Source: DAOPYU01 sp942493245 (GTDB lineage: Bacteria > Sumerlaeota > Sumerlaeia > UBA8349). Taken from it: DNA of 64,000 nt. The notes beneath the pieces were generated by a model. The model saw only the letters and a list, made by a program, of their open reading frames with translations. It did no database searches and was not told where the DNA came from. The translations under genes and the position numbers were made by a program. This document shows positions 1 to 12,200 of this stretch, one piece after another. The stretch is taken from NCBI GenBank assembly GCA_942493245.1, contig OW818685.1, forward strand, positions 4,278,001-4,342,000. The letters run 5' to 3'. The first letter of the stretch is position 1. Every line of letters starts with the position of its first letter.

Positions 1-78
1 TGTAAATATGCAAAACCGACGGTTTGGACATGCGGTCTGTTTCTCTCACACCGAAGAGTATTTCACGAAAACAAACTC

Positions 79-107
79 GGGGAGAAGCCATCGCCCGGCT
101 TCTCCCC
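79..107 (-). terminator. Rho-independent terminator of the giant subtilase gene
   Basis: An 11-bp perfect stem (GGGGAGAAGCC pairing with GGCTTCTCCCC, arms 79-89 and 97-107) has a 7-nt loop. Read on the minus strand it is followed by a T-rich stretch (GAGTTTGTTTTC). It lies about 105 bp beyond the stop codon of the minus-strand gene and is the most terminator-like structure there. Confidence 0.7.
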
Positions 108-156
108 CGAAATTGTCTGTTGTCTGCCGCTTGCCGCGATCGGGTTCCGACTCGCC

Positions 157-189
157 ATTCCGGCGGGAGGGTTTGCCTCCCGCCGGAAT
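157..189 (-). terminator. Strong 3' hairpin just after the giant gene
   Basis: A 14-bp perfect stem (ATTCCGGCGGGAGG, arms 157-170 and 176-189) has a 5-nt loop and starts about 20 bp after the stop codon. No T-run follows on the minus strand. It may be an mRNA 3'-end stabiliser or the first half of a tandem terminator together with the hairpin at 79-107. Confidence 0.5.
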
Positions 190-210
190 CTTTCGAGCCG
201 AGTCCCGGTC

Positions 211-3200
211 TTAGTTCCCGGGGTTGATCACGATCGGCTGAACCGGCGTCTTGGGCAGGATTTTCAGCTTCGACACCAGAGCCGGGTCGAGGAACGCCGC
301 GCCTTCCACCACTCCGGTCTTGGTTTGGAGGATGTTGATGCCGCCCGACTTCTTCGGGGCGCCCGTCGCCGCGTCGTAACCCGCGTAGAAGAAGCCCGAA
401 ACGCCCGTCTGGCCGTACACCTTGCCGATGGCGACCTTCTTGGTGTTCGGCTGACCCTTGACGACCATCGCCAGCGGCGAGCCGGCCGTGCCGACCGCGC
501 CACCCTTCAGAACGCCACTGACCTTCTTCGCCGTTGCCTGAACGAGCACCAGGTCCTTCGACGACTGGATCAGGCCGCAGCGCAGGTTGGCGCCCGAAAC
601 CGTCACCTTGTCGATCGCGCCCACGATCTCATCCGCCACCAGCGGACCGCCCGAGACCGTGATGGACTTGAGCACGCTGCCCAGAATCGAGCATGGAGTC
701 GCTTCCGCGGGAGCCGACGTCGTGTTGCCGACCTGCAGTTCGTTGACCACCTTCGGCAGCGAACCGATCGCGCCCAGACTCGTCTTCTTCGCGTTTGCGG
801 CATCCTTGTACGTCTTCGAAGCCACCTTGAGCAGTTTGATCGGCTGAGCCGTCGCAGCTGTCGAACCGACTTCCTCGACCACCGCACCCGTCACCTTGAT
901 CGACATCTGCGTGGCGCCCGCACTCGTCGTTTCGATGAACGTACGCGCGTAGATGCCACTTTCCGAGGGTTTCGTTGACGTGATTGTGATCGAGCCGAAC
1001 TCGTTCGCCGTCAGGAACGTCACCGACTTGGCCGAAACCGACTTGGCCAGGTCGCGAACCTCAAGCGAGAAGACCGGAACGTCGAAAGACAACGTCTTGA
1101 CACTACCGTCCACCTTCAGGACCGGCACCTGCGTCAGACTTGTCAGGTAGTAGATCCCCTTCTCCGGACTGTCCACCGCGTTGGCGGGCATCTTCTTGAG
1201 CAGCGCGATCTTGATCGTGCCCGGGTTCGAACCGGCGATCGTCGGGGTGAACGTCAGGTTGTTGGCCGCGTCGCGCACCAGCGCGTAGCCCTTGGCCGTC
1301 ACCTTGTAGTTCGCCGCCGTAATCAGTTCGGCCGTCACAGCCGCCGTCGCTGCCAGGCTCGGATCGCTCTCTTTCTGCTGCGCATCCAGCGCCTTGACCT
1401 TGTAGGAATACATCACCGCAGGAACCGCCGTGTCGTCCACAAACGCGTTCGTACCGCTCCCGCTCAGCGCGTCCGCCGCGGACACCGTCCAACTGACCGG
1501 AACCGTGTCGGTCGTACCAGCCACCGTACGCTCGACCACATAGGCCGTGGCGCTCGTCACGGGCGACCAGTTCAGCAGGACCCGGAAGGTGTTACCCGAG
1601 GCCGTCAGATCCGCCGGAGCAGGAAGACCCGGCACGAAAGAACGACTGAGCGATTCGGCGGCCAGGTTGGCATTCCCGGACGCATCCTGCGCCACAGCCG
1701 CTCCGACCGAGACCGTCACCAATCCCTCCAGCGACGCGCTCAAGTCGAGAGCGAACGAGTAGGACGAACCACCGGCATCGGCCGTGAAGTGGCTCAAAAC
1801 CGCGTTGGCCACCACAACATCGCCCGCCTCGAAGCCAGTCACCGGCTCACTGAACACCACCGTCACCGTCATCGAAGATGCCTCTACCGGATCGGGCGCC
1901 GTCGAGAACAACGCCACTGTGGGCGCGGTTCTGTCAACCTGCAACACGGTCACCGACTCGATTTGCCCGGTGTTACCCGCCACATCCGCGCCCGACACCA
2001 CCACCGCAGCCGCTCCTTCGGGATCCGCCGCGAGCACCTCGTAACGGAACTCATAGGACAAGCCGCTGGCCTGAACGTACTGGGCCGGGTGACCATTGAC
2101 CGTCAGAACCGGCGTGGCGCCCAATGTTTCGGAAGCCAGGAAGAACAGGGAAACCTGCGCGCCATCCTTCGCCAGGGCAGGCGACGCCTGCAAGTCGGAG
2201 AACACCGGCGCGGTCTTATCCACCAGCAGCGCCGTATTGTTCGACAATTGACCGGGATTCCCCACCAGGTCCAGACCCGAAACGAGGATCGCAGCCGCGC
2301 CTTCCGCGTCGTCCGCCTGCACCGTGTAGACAAAGGTCCACACCGCGCCCGCCAGACCGCCGAACTGCGCCGCATGACCATTCACCGTTACGGTCGGACT
2401 GGTCAGCAAGGCTTCCGAAGCGGAGAAGGTCAGCGAGACCTGCGTTCCTTCCTTCGCCAGCGCCGGAGTCGCCACCAGGTTCGAGAACACCGGCGGGGTC
2501 GTATCCAGCAGAACAACCAGAGCGGTATTGTTCGACAACTCACCCGCATTCCCGGCCAGGTCCACACCGGAAATGAAGATCGTCGCCGCACCCTCCGTAT
2601 CGTTCGCTCCAACGTCGTACACATAGGTCCACGTCAGGCTCGTCAAACCGTCGAACTGCGCCACATGACCGTTGACCGTCACAGTCGGACTGGTCACCAA
2701 AGCCTCCGAAGCCGTGAAGGTCAGCGTCACCGACGTTCCCTGGACCGCCTGGGCCGGAACGACCGTCAGGTTCGAGAACACCGGCGCCGTCTTATCCACG
2801 ATCAAGGCCGTGTTGTTCGACAACTCACCCGTATTCCCAGCCGGGTCCGTACCCGAGATAAGCAGGGCCGCAGCGCCTTCGGTATCGTCCGCGCCAACGG
2901 TGTACACATAGGTCCATGTCAGACTCGTCAAACCATCGAACTGAGCCACATGGCCGTTGACCGTCACCGTCGGACTGGTCGCCAGAACCTCGGAAGCCGT
3001 GAAGGTGAGCGTTACACTAGCCCCCTCCCTGGCCTGAACCGGAACCACCGTCAGGTCCGAGAACACCGGCGCCGTCTGATCCACAACCAGCGCCGTATTG
3101 TTCGAGAGCAGACCCGCATTTCCGGCCAGATCCAGACCTTCGATCAGGATCACCGCAGCCCCATCCGCGTCACTGGCGTCTATCGTGTACCGATACGTCC

Positions 3201-6200
3201 ACGTCAGATTCGTCAGATTGGTGAATTGCGCAGCGTGGCCATTGACCGTGACAGTCGGACTGGTGGCCAGAACCTCGGAAGCGATGAAGGTCAGCGTCGC
3301 CTCCGTTCCTCCTCTCGCCAGCGACGGAGCCGCCACCAAGTTCGAGAACACCGGTACGGTCTGATCCACCGCCAGGACATTGTTCCAACTCACCACTCCC
3401 GGATTCCCCGCCACATCGGTTCCCGTCACCAGAATAACCGCCAGACCGTCGGGATCCGCCGTCTGGATTTCATAGTGGAACGTATAGACCCCGCCGCTGA
3501 GCGCCTGCGCCACAGCCGCGTGGCCGTTGACCGTCACCGTGGGTGTCGTGGAGAGCGTTTCAGAGACCTGGAAGGTCAGCGTCACACTCGTAGCGGCCCC
3601 CGCCAGATCGGGCGTCACCGTCAGGTTGGAGAAAACCGGCGCCGTATAGTCAATCCGCAGCGAGTCCGTTGTCTCGATCGCGCCCGTTTTGCCCACCAGA
3701 TCCGTTCCTTCCACGCGAATGACCGCCCATCCCTCAGGCCCTTCCGACGCAGCCGGAATCAGATACTGATAGGTGTAGAGCGTTTCAGCCTGCGACACAA
3801 AGTCCGCCGCAGACCCGTTCACCGTCACCGTGGGTGTCGTGCCGAGTTCCTCGGAAGCCACGAACGTCAAAGACACGGTGGTCGCTTCGCGGGCCACAGC
3901 CGGCGCCGCGAGAACCGGCGTGAAGGTGGGGTTGATCTGATCAATATAGAGTGTCGAGGTCGAAACCAGGGTTCCCTGCTTGCCCGCCAGATCGAATCCC
4001 GTTACCTCGACCCGAGCCCATCCATCGGGATCGGTCGCGGCGTTCTGGACCACATACGCATAGGCATAACCCAGACCATCAATCGGCAGTTCGACTGTCG
4101 GATGACCGTTCACGGTCACCAGGGGCGAACTGGTCAACGTTTCGCTGGGCAGGAATTGGATTGTCACCGTAGTGCCTTCCGCCGCACGCGCCGGATTGAC
4201 GAAGAAGTTGTTGTACACCGGCGCCGTCTGATCCAGTTTCAACGCGGTCTTGACATCCAATGCCGTCTGATTCCCGGCCAGGTCCGTCGCCAGAACACCA
4301 ATCACCGCATCTCCGTCCGGATCGGCCTGCGCCCCCTGGATGGTGTAACGGAACGTATAGACAAAGCCCGCTTTACCCACCCACGTCACGGCGTGACTGT
4401 TAACCGTCACCGTGGGGGTGCTGGCCATATCTTCGTTGACCGTCACGGCCACCTGGACCTCCTGACCTTCCGTGGCCAGGGCCGGCGTCGCAACCACCGC
4501 CAGAATCTGAGGCGGATCCTGATCTATTCTCAGGAGCGTCGCGTTCTCAATCTGACCGGTGTTCCCGGCCAGGTCGGTTCCCGCCACCTGAATTGTCGCC
4601 AGACCGCTCGGATCGCTCGCGGCGGACTGAACAGTGTAACGATAGGTGTAATCAAGGCCCGACTGACTGACATAGGTCGCCGCATGCCCGTTCACCGTCA
4701 CGGTCGGACTGGTCGTCAGCGCGCCGGAAACCGCGTCGGACAGGGTAAACGTCAGTTGCGCGTCCGTCCCCTCCCGGGCCAGCGCCGGAGCCACCGCCAG
4801 GTTGAGGAAGGTGGGCGCGGTGTTATCCACCCGCAAGGTCTGCCCCACCGGACTCACCAGAAGTTGGTTGCCCGCCACATCCCGCAGGTCGAGCGACAGA
4901 ACCGCCTCGCCTTCCGGATCGCTTCCAATCACATAGGTAAAGGTGTATTCGAGACCATTCAACGATCCGAAAGTCGCCGGGGTGCCATTCACCGACAGAA
5001 CCGGCGTCTGGCCCAGCGTTTCGGAAACCGTGAACGCCAACGTGACCGTCGTTCCCTGTTTTGCGATGGCCGGTGTCACCTGGAAGTCGGAATAACCGGG
5101 CGCAACCTGATCTATGGTGAGAATTGTGGTCGAACTGAGTTCACCCGGCCACGACACCCGGTCCAACACCTGAACACGCACGCTCGCCGGGCCATTGGGA
5201 TCGTTGGCGCTGTCCTGTACCCCATAGGCATACACGTAGTCCAACCCCGTCGCGCTGACGAAACTGGCCGGGTGGGCATTTACGGTCACCAACGGCGCGC
5301 TCGTCAGCGGTTCGGAGACAGAGAATGTCACAGTCACCGTTGTGCCCTGGGTCGCGACCGCAGGCGAAGCCCCCAACCCGCTGAGCACTGGCGGCGTGTT
5401 GTCCTGCGTCGAAGAGGTCACCTCGCTCCAGAAGCTGGAGTTACCCATCTCATCGCGGGCACGCACCCGGTACCAGTAGGTCTGGCCGTCGGTGAGGTTT
5501 GCATACACCACACTCACGGTGGGCGACGAAACTTCCTGAGTCACCGGCGCGTCAAAACCGGGCGTCGTACTGGCTTGCGCTTCGTATGCCACCGCATTGG
5601 CCGATGCCTGCCAGTCTATCGTGTTCGACAGACCCGCCGTGAAAAGCGGCTCGGGCGTCAACACCGGCGGATCAACCACCAGATAACCCGACAGCGAAAT
5701 CGTCACCGTCGTCTGATCCGGATCGTTCGTCACAATCACCATCTCCGCCTGTTTCGGCCCCACCAGACTCGGCGCGAAAATCACATTCAACGCCCGCAGT
5801 CCGTCCATCCCCAGCGGCGCCAGCGACGAAGCGGGATCCAGACTGAAGGATGCGGCATCCGTCCCCGTGAATGAAACACTGGTAAACGTGAGATCCAGCA
5901 GACCGTGGTTGACCACCGTCAGTGTGCGCGACGTAGTCGCCTGCGTCCGCGTGATCGTCCCGAAATTCAGACTCGTCGCATCCAACGCGATATCGGGCAA
6001 CATCGAGTCGCCCAGAATCTGGACATCGTCAATATTCCAACCCGGGTAGGTCACCCCGTCATCGGTCGCGCCCATGATCCAGCGGACATAGACGGTCGGC
6101 TGGCCGTCGGCCACATCCGAGATGTCGTAGGCCACCTGCGTCCACTGGTGGTCGCTCACCGCAGCCACCGGATTGGCCCAGACCGGCGTCCAATTGGTCC

Positions 6201-9200
6201 CATCGGCGCTGACCTCGACAGCCGCTTCATCGTAATCCGAACTCTCGACCCCGAGCCAGCGCCAGAAGGTCAACTGCACATTCGTGCTGTCCGAGCAGTC
6301 GATCGCCAGCGTCTGCAACGCCTGAGGCGTCAGGTTGTTCTCGTAATCGCCCGCAAGGTTGTAGCCGAACACGGAGGCGCCCGAGTGGGACACCGCCGGA
6401 TCGCCATCGTGACTCCCCAGCCCCTGCGGCGCGCCGAATGCCCACTGGCCACCGCGAATCCAGCCCGGATCGCTGTCCAGCGGGAAGTCCGCCACCACGC
6501 CTTGCGGCAAGGGACGCACGACCAACTGCACCGTGCGCTTCAGAACCGAACCGGTGGCCTGATTTGTCACTTCGAGTTCCTGCTCATAGAAACTGACCGG
6601 CAACAGCGCGGCTTCCGGCGTTACCGAGACACGAACCGTCGCCGTGACTCCAGACGCCAGTGTGCCAGACGCCGTATCGAGCGACAGCCAGTTGCCTTCG
6701 CTCAACGCAGCCGACCACGGCAACGCGTCCGGCCCGTTGTTGCTCAGAACATACTCGAACTGCGCCGGAGTGAATACCGTCCCCCGGACCCCACTCGTCA
6801 CCTGGTCATCCGAAGGCGACACCTCGAGCGGTTCGGCATTCACCCGGAGCGACACCGGCACCTCCACCGTGGGGTGGATCAGATCGTTCGTGCGCATCCG
6901 GATCTTACCCCAATAGGTGCCAGGCCTTACATGAACCGCTGAGAATTGAACCGAAACGTTGACCGAACTCCCAGCCGCCACACCCGTGGCCGACGTCGGA
7001 CTCACGGCAAACCACCTCGGCATAGCCGCATCGAGCGTGTAGGAGGTCTGAACCGGCTTCAGGATAAAGTCGAGCGGCAGGTCTGCCACCGCGGCGTTCC
7101 CGATGGCCAACGTGCGGGTTTCCTGCCCATCCACATACAACGTCACCTCGATCGGCGTCGTGTCCACCTCGACCGTCGGCGTGGGTTCCACCGTCAGGGT
7201 CGCCGGACGCGTCAGGGTATAACTCGTCCCCGTGTTGAGAACCGTGAGCGTATCCGTCGTGATCCCGTTCGGCAACGCTTCCGCCGCCGCCGTCAGGCTC
7301 AGCGTCAAGGTCACGGAACTGTGGCCGTCAAGCGTTCCACTGGCCGGGGTCACCTGCAACCACCCCTGTGTGGTGGACGCTGACCAGGTCGCACTGCTCG
7401 CCGTTACATTAGACAAAACATACGTAGTGGAAGTCTGCGAGAACGGCCCGCCCGGACGTCCAGCGGAATTGAAACCATCCGCCGGGGTCATATCGAGCGC
7501 ATCTTCCACCCCACGGCCACTCAGTTCCACCCGCGTCTGGCTGGTTTCCAGATCATCCGTCTGAACAATCAGGAACGAGGGCGAATCGCCGACGGCCGTC
7601 GGCTCGAATCCCACATCAAACGTCAGCGAACCGTTCGGCGGAATCGTCATCGGCAGATCGGGTCCACTGATCGCGTATCCGCCATCGAGATCCGCCTTCA
7701 TTTCCGAAACACTCGCCCGAACGGATGCCGAAGCCGCGTCCGAATCCGTTCCGACCGGATTGGAAGACGGAGACGCCTGAAGCGCCCCCGGAGTCACCGG
7801 CTGTCCAGATCCTTCAGATTGGCCGACATCGGTAACACTCAACAAACTCGGCGAGGGGATCTCGACCACCAGATCGTCGAAGTAAATCGCATCGGTCGGG
7901 GTATCGCCGAAAATAGACAGAGCCACTTTCCCCGGTCCCGTGATCGTATCGTCCGTGCCCGACCACGCCAAGTGACTGTTGAAATAAACCCGCAACTGGT
8001 TTCCTACGGCAACAAACTGCATCTCATTGGTTGCGGCTCCCATATTCAGGAACGGAGAGGCTGTCCAAGGTTGCAACCACACAACACCGCCCCCTCCAAT
8101 CCATTTGGCAACCCAGAATTGGCCGTTCCCGGCAAATCCCACCGCGTAGCCCACTCCCGCGGACGGTTGGATATAGAAATCGTCACTCGCCCGCAACGAC
8201 AGCATCGCCGTATCCGACCCGCCGCGCCGCACTTTCACCCGAACCGAAACATCGGTCCACGTCTGATCCATGTACATGGACTGCATATATCCGAGACCCT
8301 GCGCCCGGTATTCACCCGCGACCATTCCCCAACTCGCCGGCGGCGAATCCGTCCAACCCGCAGGCATTCCGCCTCCACTGAAAGTATTCTTGTACAGATA
8401 GGAGCCAAGACTCATCAAGGTCAGCGGATACTTCGAACTCGTGTTCTGAACCGTCAGCGTCTGGGTCGTACGCGTCCCGACTACCTGAGCGCCAAACGGC
8501 ATCTGGAGGTCGGTCTGCGGCGCGATCGAGTCGAGCACCTGCACCTCGCCGGGCCGCGCCAGAACCGTCAGATCCACCGTTCGGACATAGCCGACGACAT
8601 TCCCCGCGCGCTTGAACGTCACGGAAAGCGCATGAAGGCCAACGGGCAGGTTACCGGCCTCGGCATTGACCGCAACCGTGACATCCACACTCTGTCCCGC
8701 CGTCAGCGCCCCGCTCGACGGCGAAATCGTCACCCAGGAACCTGTGCTGATCTGCGATTCCCAATTCAACGTCTCCGTCGTCAGGTTCGTCAGGTGGTAC
8801 ACCGCCGAAGCGGGGGTGAACGGCCCTTCCTGATAGCCCTGGGCCACCAGACCCGCCGCCGGGGTCACGCCCAGACCGTCGTCCGGATCGGCCAGAATGG
8901 CGATATCGTCAATGTTCCATCCGGCAAACGTGTTGCCATCGTCGGTCGGTCCCATCGCCCAGCGCACCTGAACCTGCGGCTGGTTGTCCGCCACGGCAGA
9001 AATGTCGTAAGAGACTTCCTGCCACGCCGAATCGGTCAACGTTCCCTCCGAGTGGCTCCACACAGTCGTCCACGTCACACCATCGCGACTCACCTCGATG
9101 GCGGCCTGGTCGTAAACCGAATCCTCGACACACAGCCAGCGCCAGAAGGACAGGGTCACGTTGCGCAGCCCCGAGCAATCAATCACTTCGGTCGTCAGGT

Positions 9201-12200
9201 ACCGCGCCGACAGGTAGTTGGCGTAATCGCCAGACAGGTTATATCCATAGACATACGAACCCGTGTGGCCCGAAGTCGGGTCGGGCGCCACAGAACCGGC
9301 ACCCGTCGGCTGGCCGAACGCCCACTGTCCCTCAACCTGCCAGCCGGGATTTTCATCCAGCGGCCAGTAATAGACCTGCGTCAACGGCAACGGCTGAATG
9401 TCGAGCGTCAAGTCGCGCGTCACATCGCTGCTCGCAGCCAGATCGCGGAACGCAAGCTGCCCCGCATGCAGACCAACCGGCAGCACGTTGCCCGCCGAAT
9501 TGACCGTCACCAGCACCGTGGCAGACTCGCCCGCGGCCAGGGTTCCCGATGTCGGCAGCGCAGTCAACCACCCCTGCTGCGGGGTCACCGTCCAGTTCAT
9601 CGCGGCGCCGGTCGGGTTCAGCACCCGATACTCCGCGATCGCCGAAGTAAATGGGCCACCCCGAGTGCCACTCAGAGCGACCGGGTCCGTCGGCGTCACA
9701 CGCATCCCTTCATACTGAACGACCAGCGAGACCGGCACGATCACCACCGGGTTCGCCGGATCGTTCGATTCGATCTGGACCGTTCCTTCGTACTGCCCCG
9801 GTTCGAGTCCGGTACTGTCAAGCGTCACCTCCAGAGCGGTCGCAGAACCGGGCGCAATGCCCGTAACCGTCTTGGGGGCCACCGCCAGCCACGAAACGCC
9901 CGTACTGAGCGCCCGCTGCAAGTTCAACCGCCCGCCCGTCACACAATAACCCGGCACCACCGGGTCCACGGTCGAAAAGAGCGCCTGCTGCACCTGAGTC
10001 ACCGTCAGGGTGGGGTTGTGCCCCAACAACAAGGCGCAAGCGCCCGACACATGCGGCGCGGCCATCGAGGTGCCGCTCTTGTACCCATACAAGTTCCCGG
10101 GCAGGCAGCTGTAAATCGAACTGCCCGGCGCGGCAATGTCAACTGACGTGGGTCCGAAGTTCGAGAAGTCCGAAACCGCTTCGTTCCGGTCGGTGGACAT
10201 GACCGCAATTATGTTCGAGCAATCGTAGCTGCCCGGATAGGACGGCGTGACGTCGTTGTTCACACCGTATTCGTTTCCAGCCGACGCCACGAACAAAACA
10301 CCCTGATTGCCCGCCGCGACGATCGCGTCCTTCAGGGCCTGGGAGTAACTGCCCCCGCCCCAGGAATTACTCAACACCTGCGCGCCATTCTGAACGGCGT
10401 ACTGGACGCAATAAATCGCGTTGGCGGTATCTCCATTCCCCGTGAAGTCGAGGAATTTCATGGCCATGATCTGGACATTCCAGGCGACACCCGCCACGCC
10501 CAGGCCATTGTTGCCCACCGCGCCGATTGTCCCGGCGCAGTGCGTCCCGTGGCTGTGGTCGTCCATCGGATTCGCATCGCCATTCGCGAAGTCGTAGCCG
10601 TGGATATCGTCCACATACCCGTTGCCGTCGTCGTCCACGCCGTTGCCCGCGATTTCATCCGCGTTCACCCACATGTTGGCGCTCAGGTCCGCATGGTTGT
10701 AATCCACGCCGGTGTCAATAACCGCCACGATCACGTTCGACGCATCCGTCGCCGTATCCCACGCCTCGGGGGCGTCAATATCCGCGTCGGGCGTTCCTCC
10801 CGACTGACCGGTATTGTGCATGCCCCACAACAGGTTGAAACTCGGATCGTTCGGGATTGTCTCGTGAATCTTCAGCAGATAGTTCGGCTCGGCGTAGAGG
10901 ATGTCCGGCGAGTTGTTCAGGGCCGCGACCGACTCCTGAATTCCCTGCGTCGGCGGCACACTCACCACACACAGCCCCGGCACCAGCGGCAGTTCCTTCT
11001 CGATCTGCGCGCCCGAGCAAATCGAATCGAGCGTCTGCGCCCGCACCTGTTCGGCGGTGGCGTTCACCTGATGGCCGCTCCGCGGCGCACTGGCCGACGG
11101 GGCAAAACGCACCAGCAGCTGGTTGGGCGCCGCCTCGGCTCTGAAGTCTGCCGGAGGCATTGCGCCCTTGTCCGGCGCGTCGAGCGCCGAACCCGCCTGC
11201 GCCACCCCGACAGCCCCCACGCTCGCCAGCGAGCGCGAGGTTTCCCGCACCGATGCCAGAATACTCAACGCCCCATACGCTTCAGACGCGTTGCTCACGG
11301 TCAGCGGCAGCGTGGTCACCTCTCCCAGCATCAGCGACGCAGTCACCGACGTGGGCGCGACGGACATCTGCGGTCCGGAAAGCACGTCGGCCCGCACGGT
11401 GCGCATCGTCGTCAGCCCATTCGTCTGATCCTGAATACTCAACACCGCCTCCGTGACCCCAATCGGAAGTTGCTGCGCCTTGGCGGTCAACCGAACCGTC
11501 AACGACGCGCTTGTGGCGGAACTCAAAGTACCCGAGGCGGGAAGCGTCTCAAACCAGTCCGCGCTCGCCGGCGCCGCCCACGTGAGAGCCGTGGTCGTGC
11601 TCTGGTTCGTCAGGACATACACCTTCTCGGACGGCTCGAACGCCCCGTCGGTCCCTCTCTGCGTGACAAACGCGTCGTTCGGCGTCACCGTCAGGAACTC
11701 AGAGACCGCCTGGCCCGTAAGAGGCAAGATCACCTTCGGCTTCGTGTCTTCGTAACTCCGAATGGTCAGATACTTGGTCTCTTTTACTCCTGTTGCCAGC
11801 GGATGATAGCCGACCTGCAAAACCAGATCGCCTCCCGGAGCGATGGAGTACGGGAACGAAACCGGCGTCGAGAACAGGAAACTGCCGTTGGCTGCCTTCG
11901 CCAGAACGCTCACGTCCGAGGCCACACTCACCACCGGATCGCCTCCTGGATAGGACTCAAAAACATCCTCCGCGGGCGCCACTTCCGGCGTTCCCCCCAC
12001 TACCGGATGCGCGTTGTACCAGACCTGCGCCGGGTCGAGCACGCTCAAAACCCCCTCCGGGGACTTCTCGATCTGGACGTCGTCGAAGTAATACGTGTCC
12101 GTCGGCGTTGAACCGTAAGCGGTCAGGGCCACTCTCCCCGGTCCTGAAATAGAGCTGTCCGTACCCGACCACGCGAGGTTCCCGTTGAAATAGACCCTCA

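Noticed and set aside
1789..5874. A 1361-codon plus-strand open frame opposite the giant gene
   Set aside because: It mirrors the Ig-like repeats of the minus-strand gene. Its product is Arg/His-rich without any domain, and it has no ribosome-binding site. Low stop frequency comes from codon bias and repetition.
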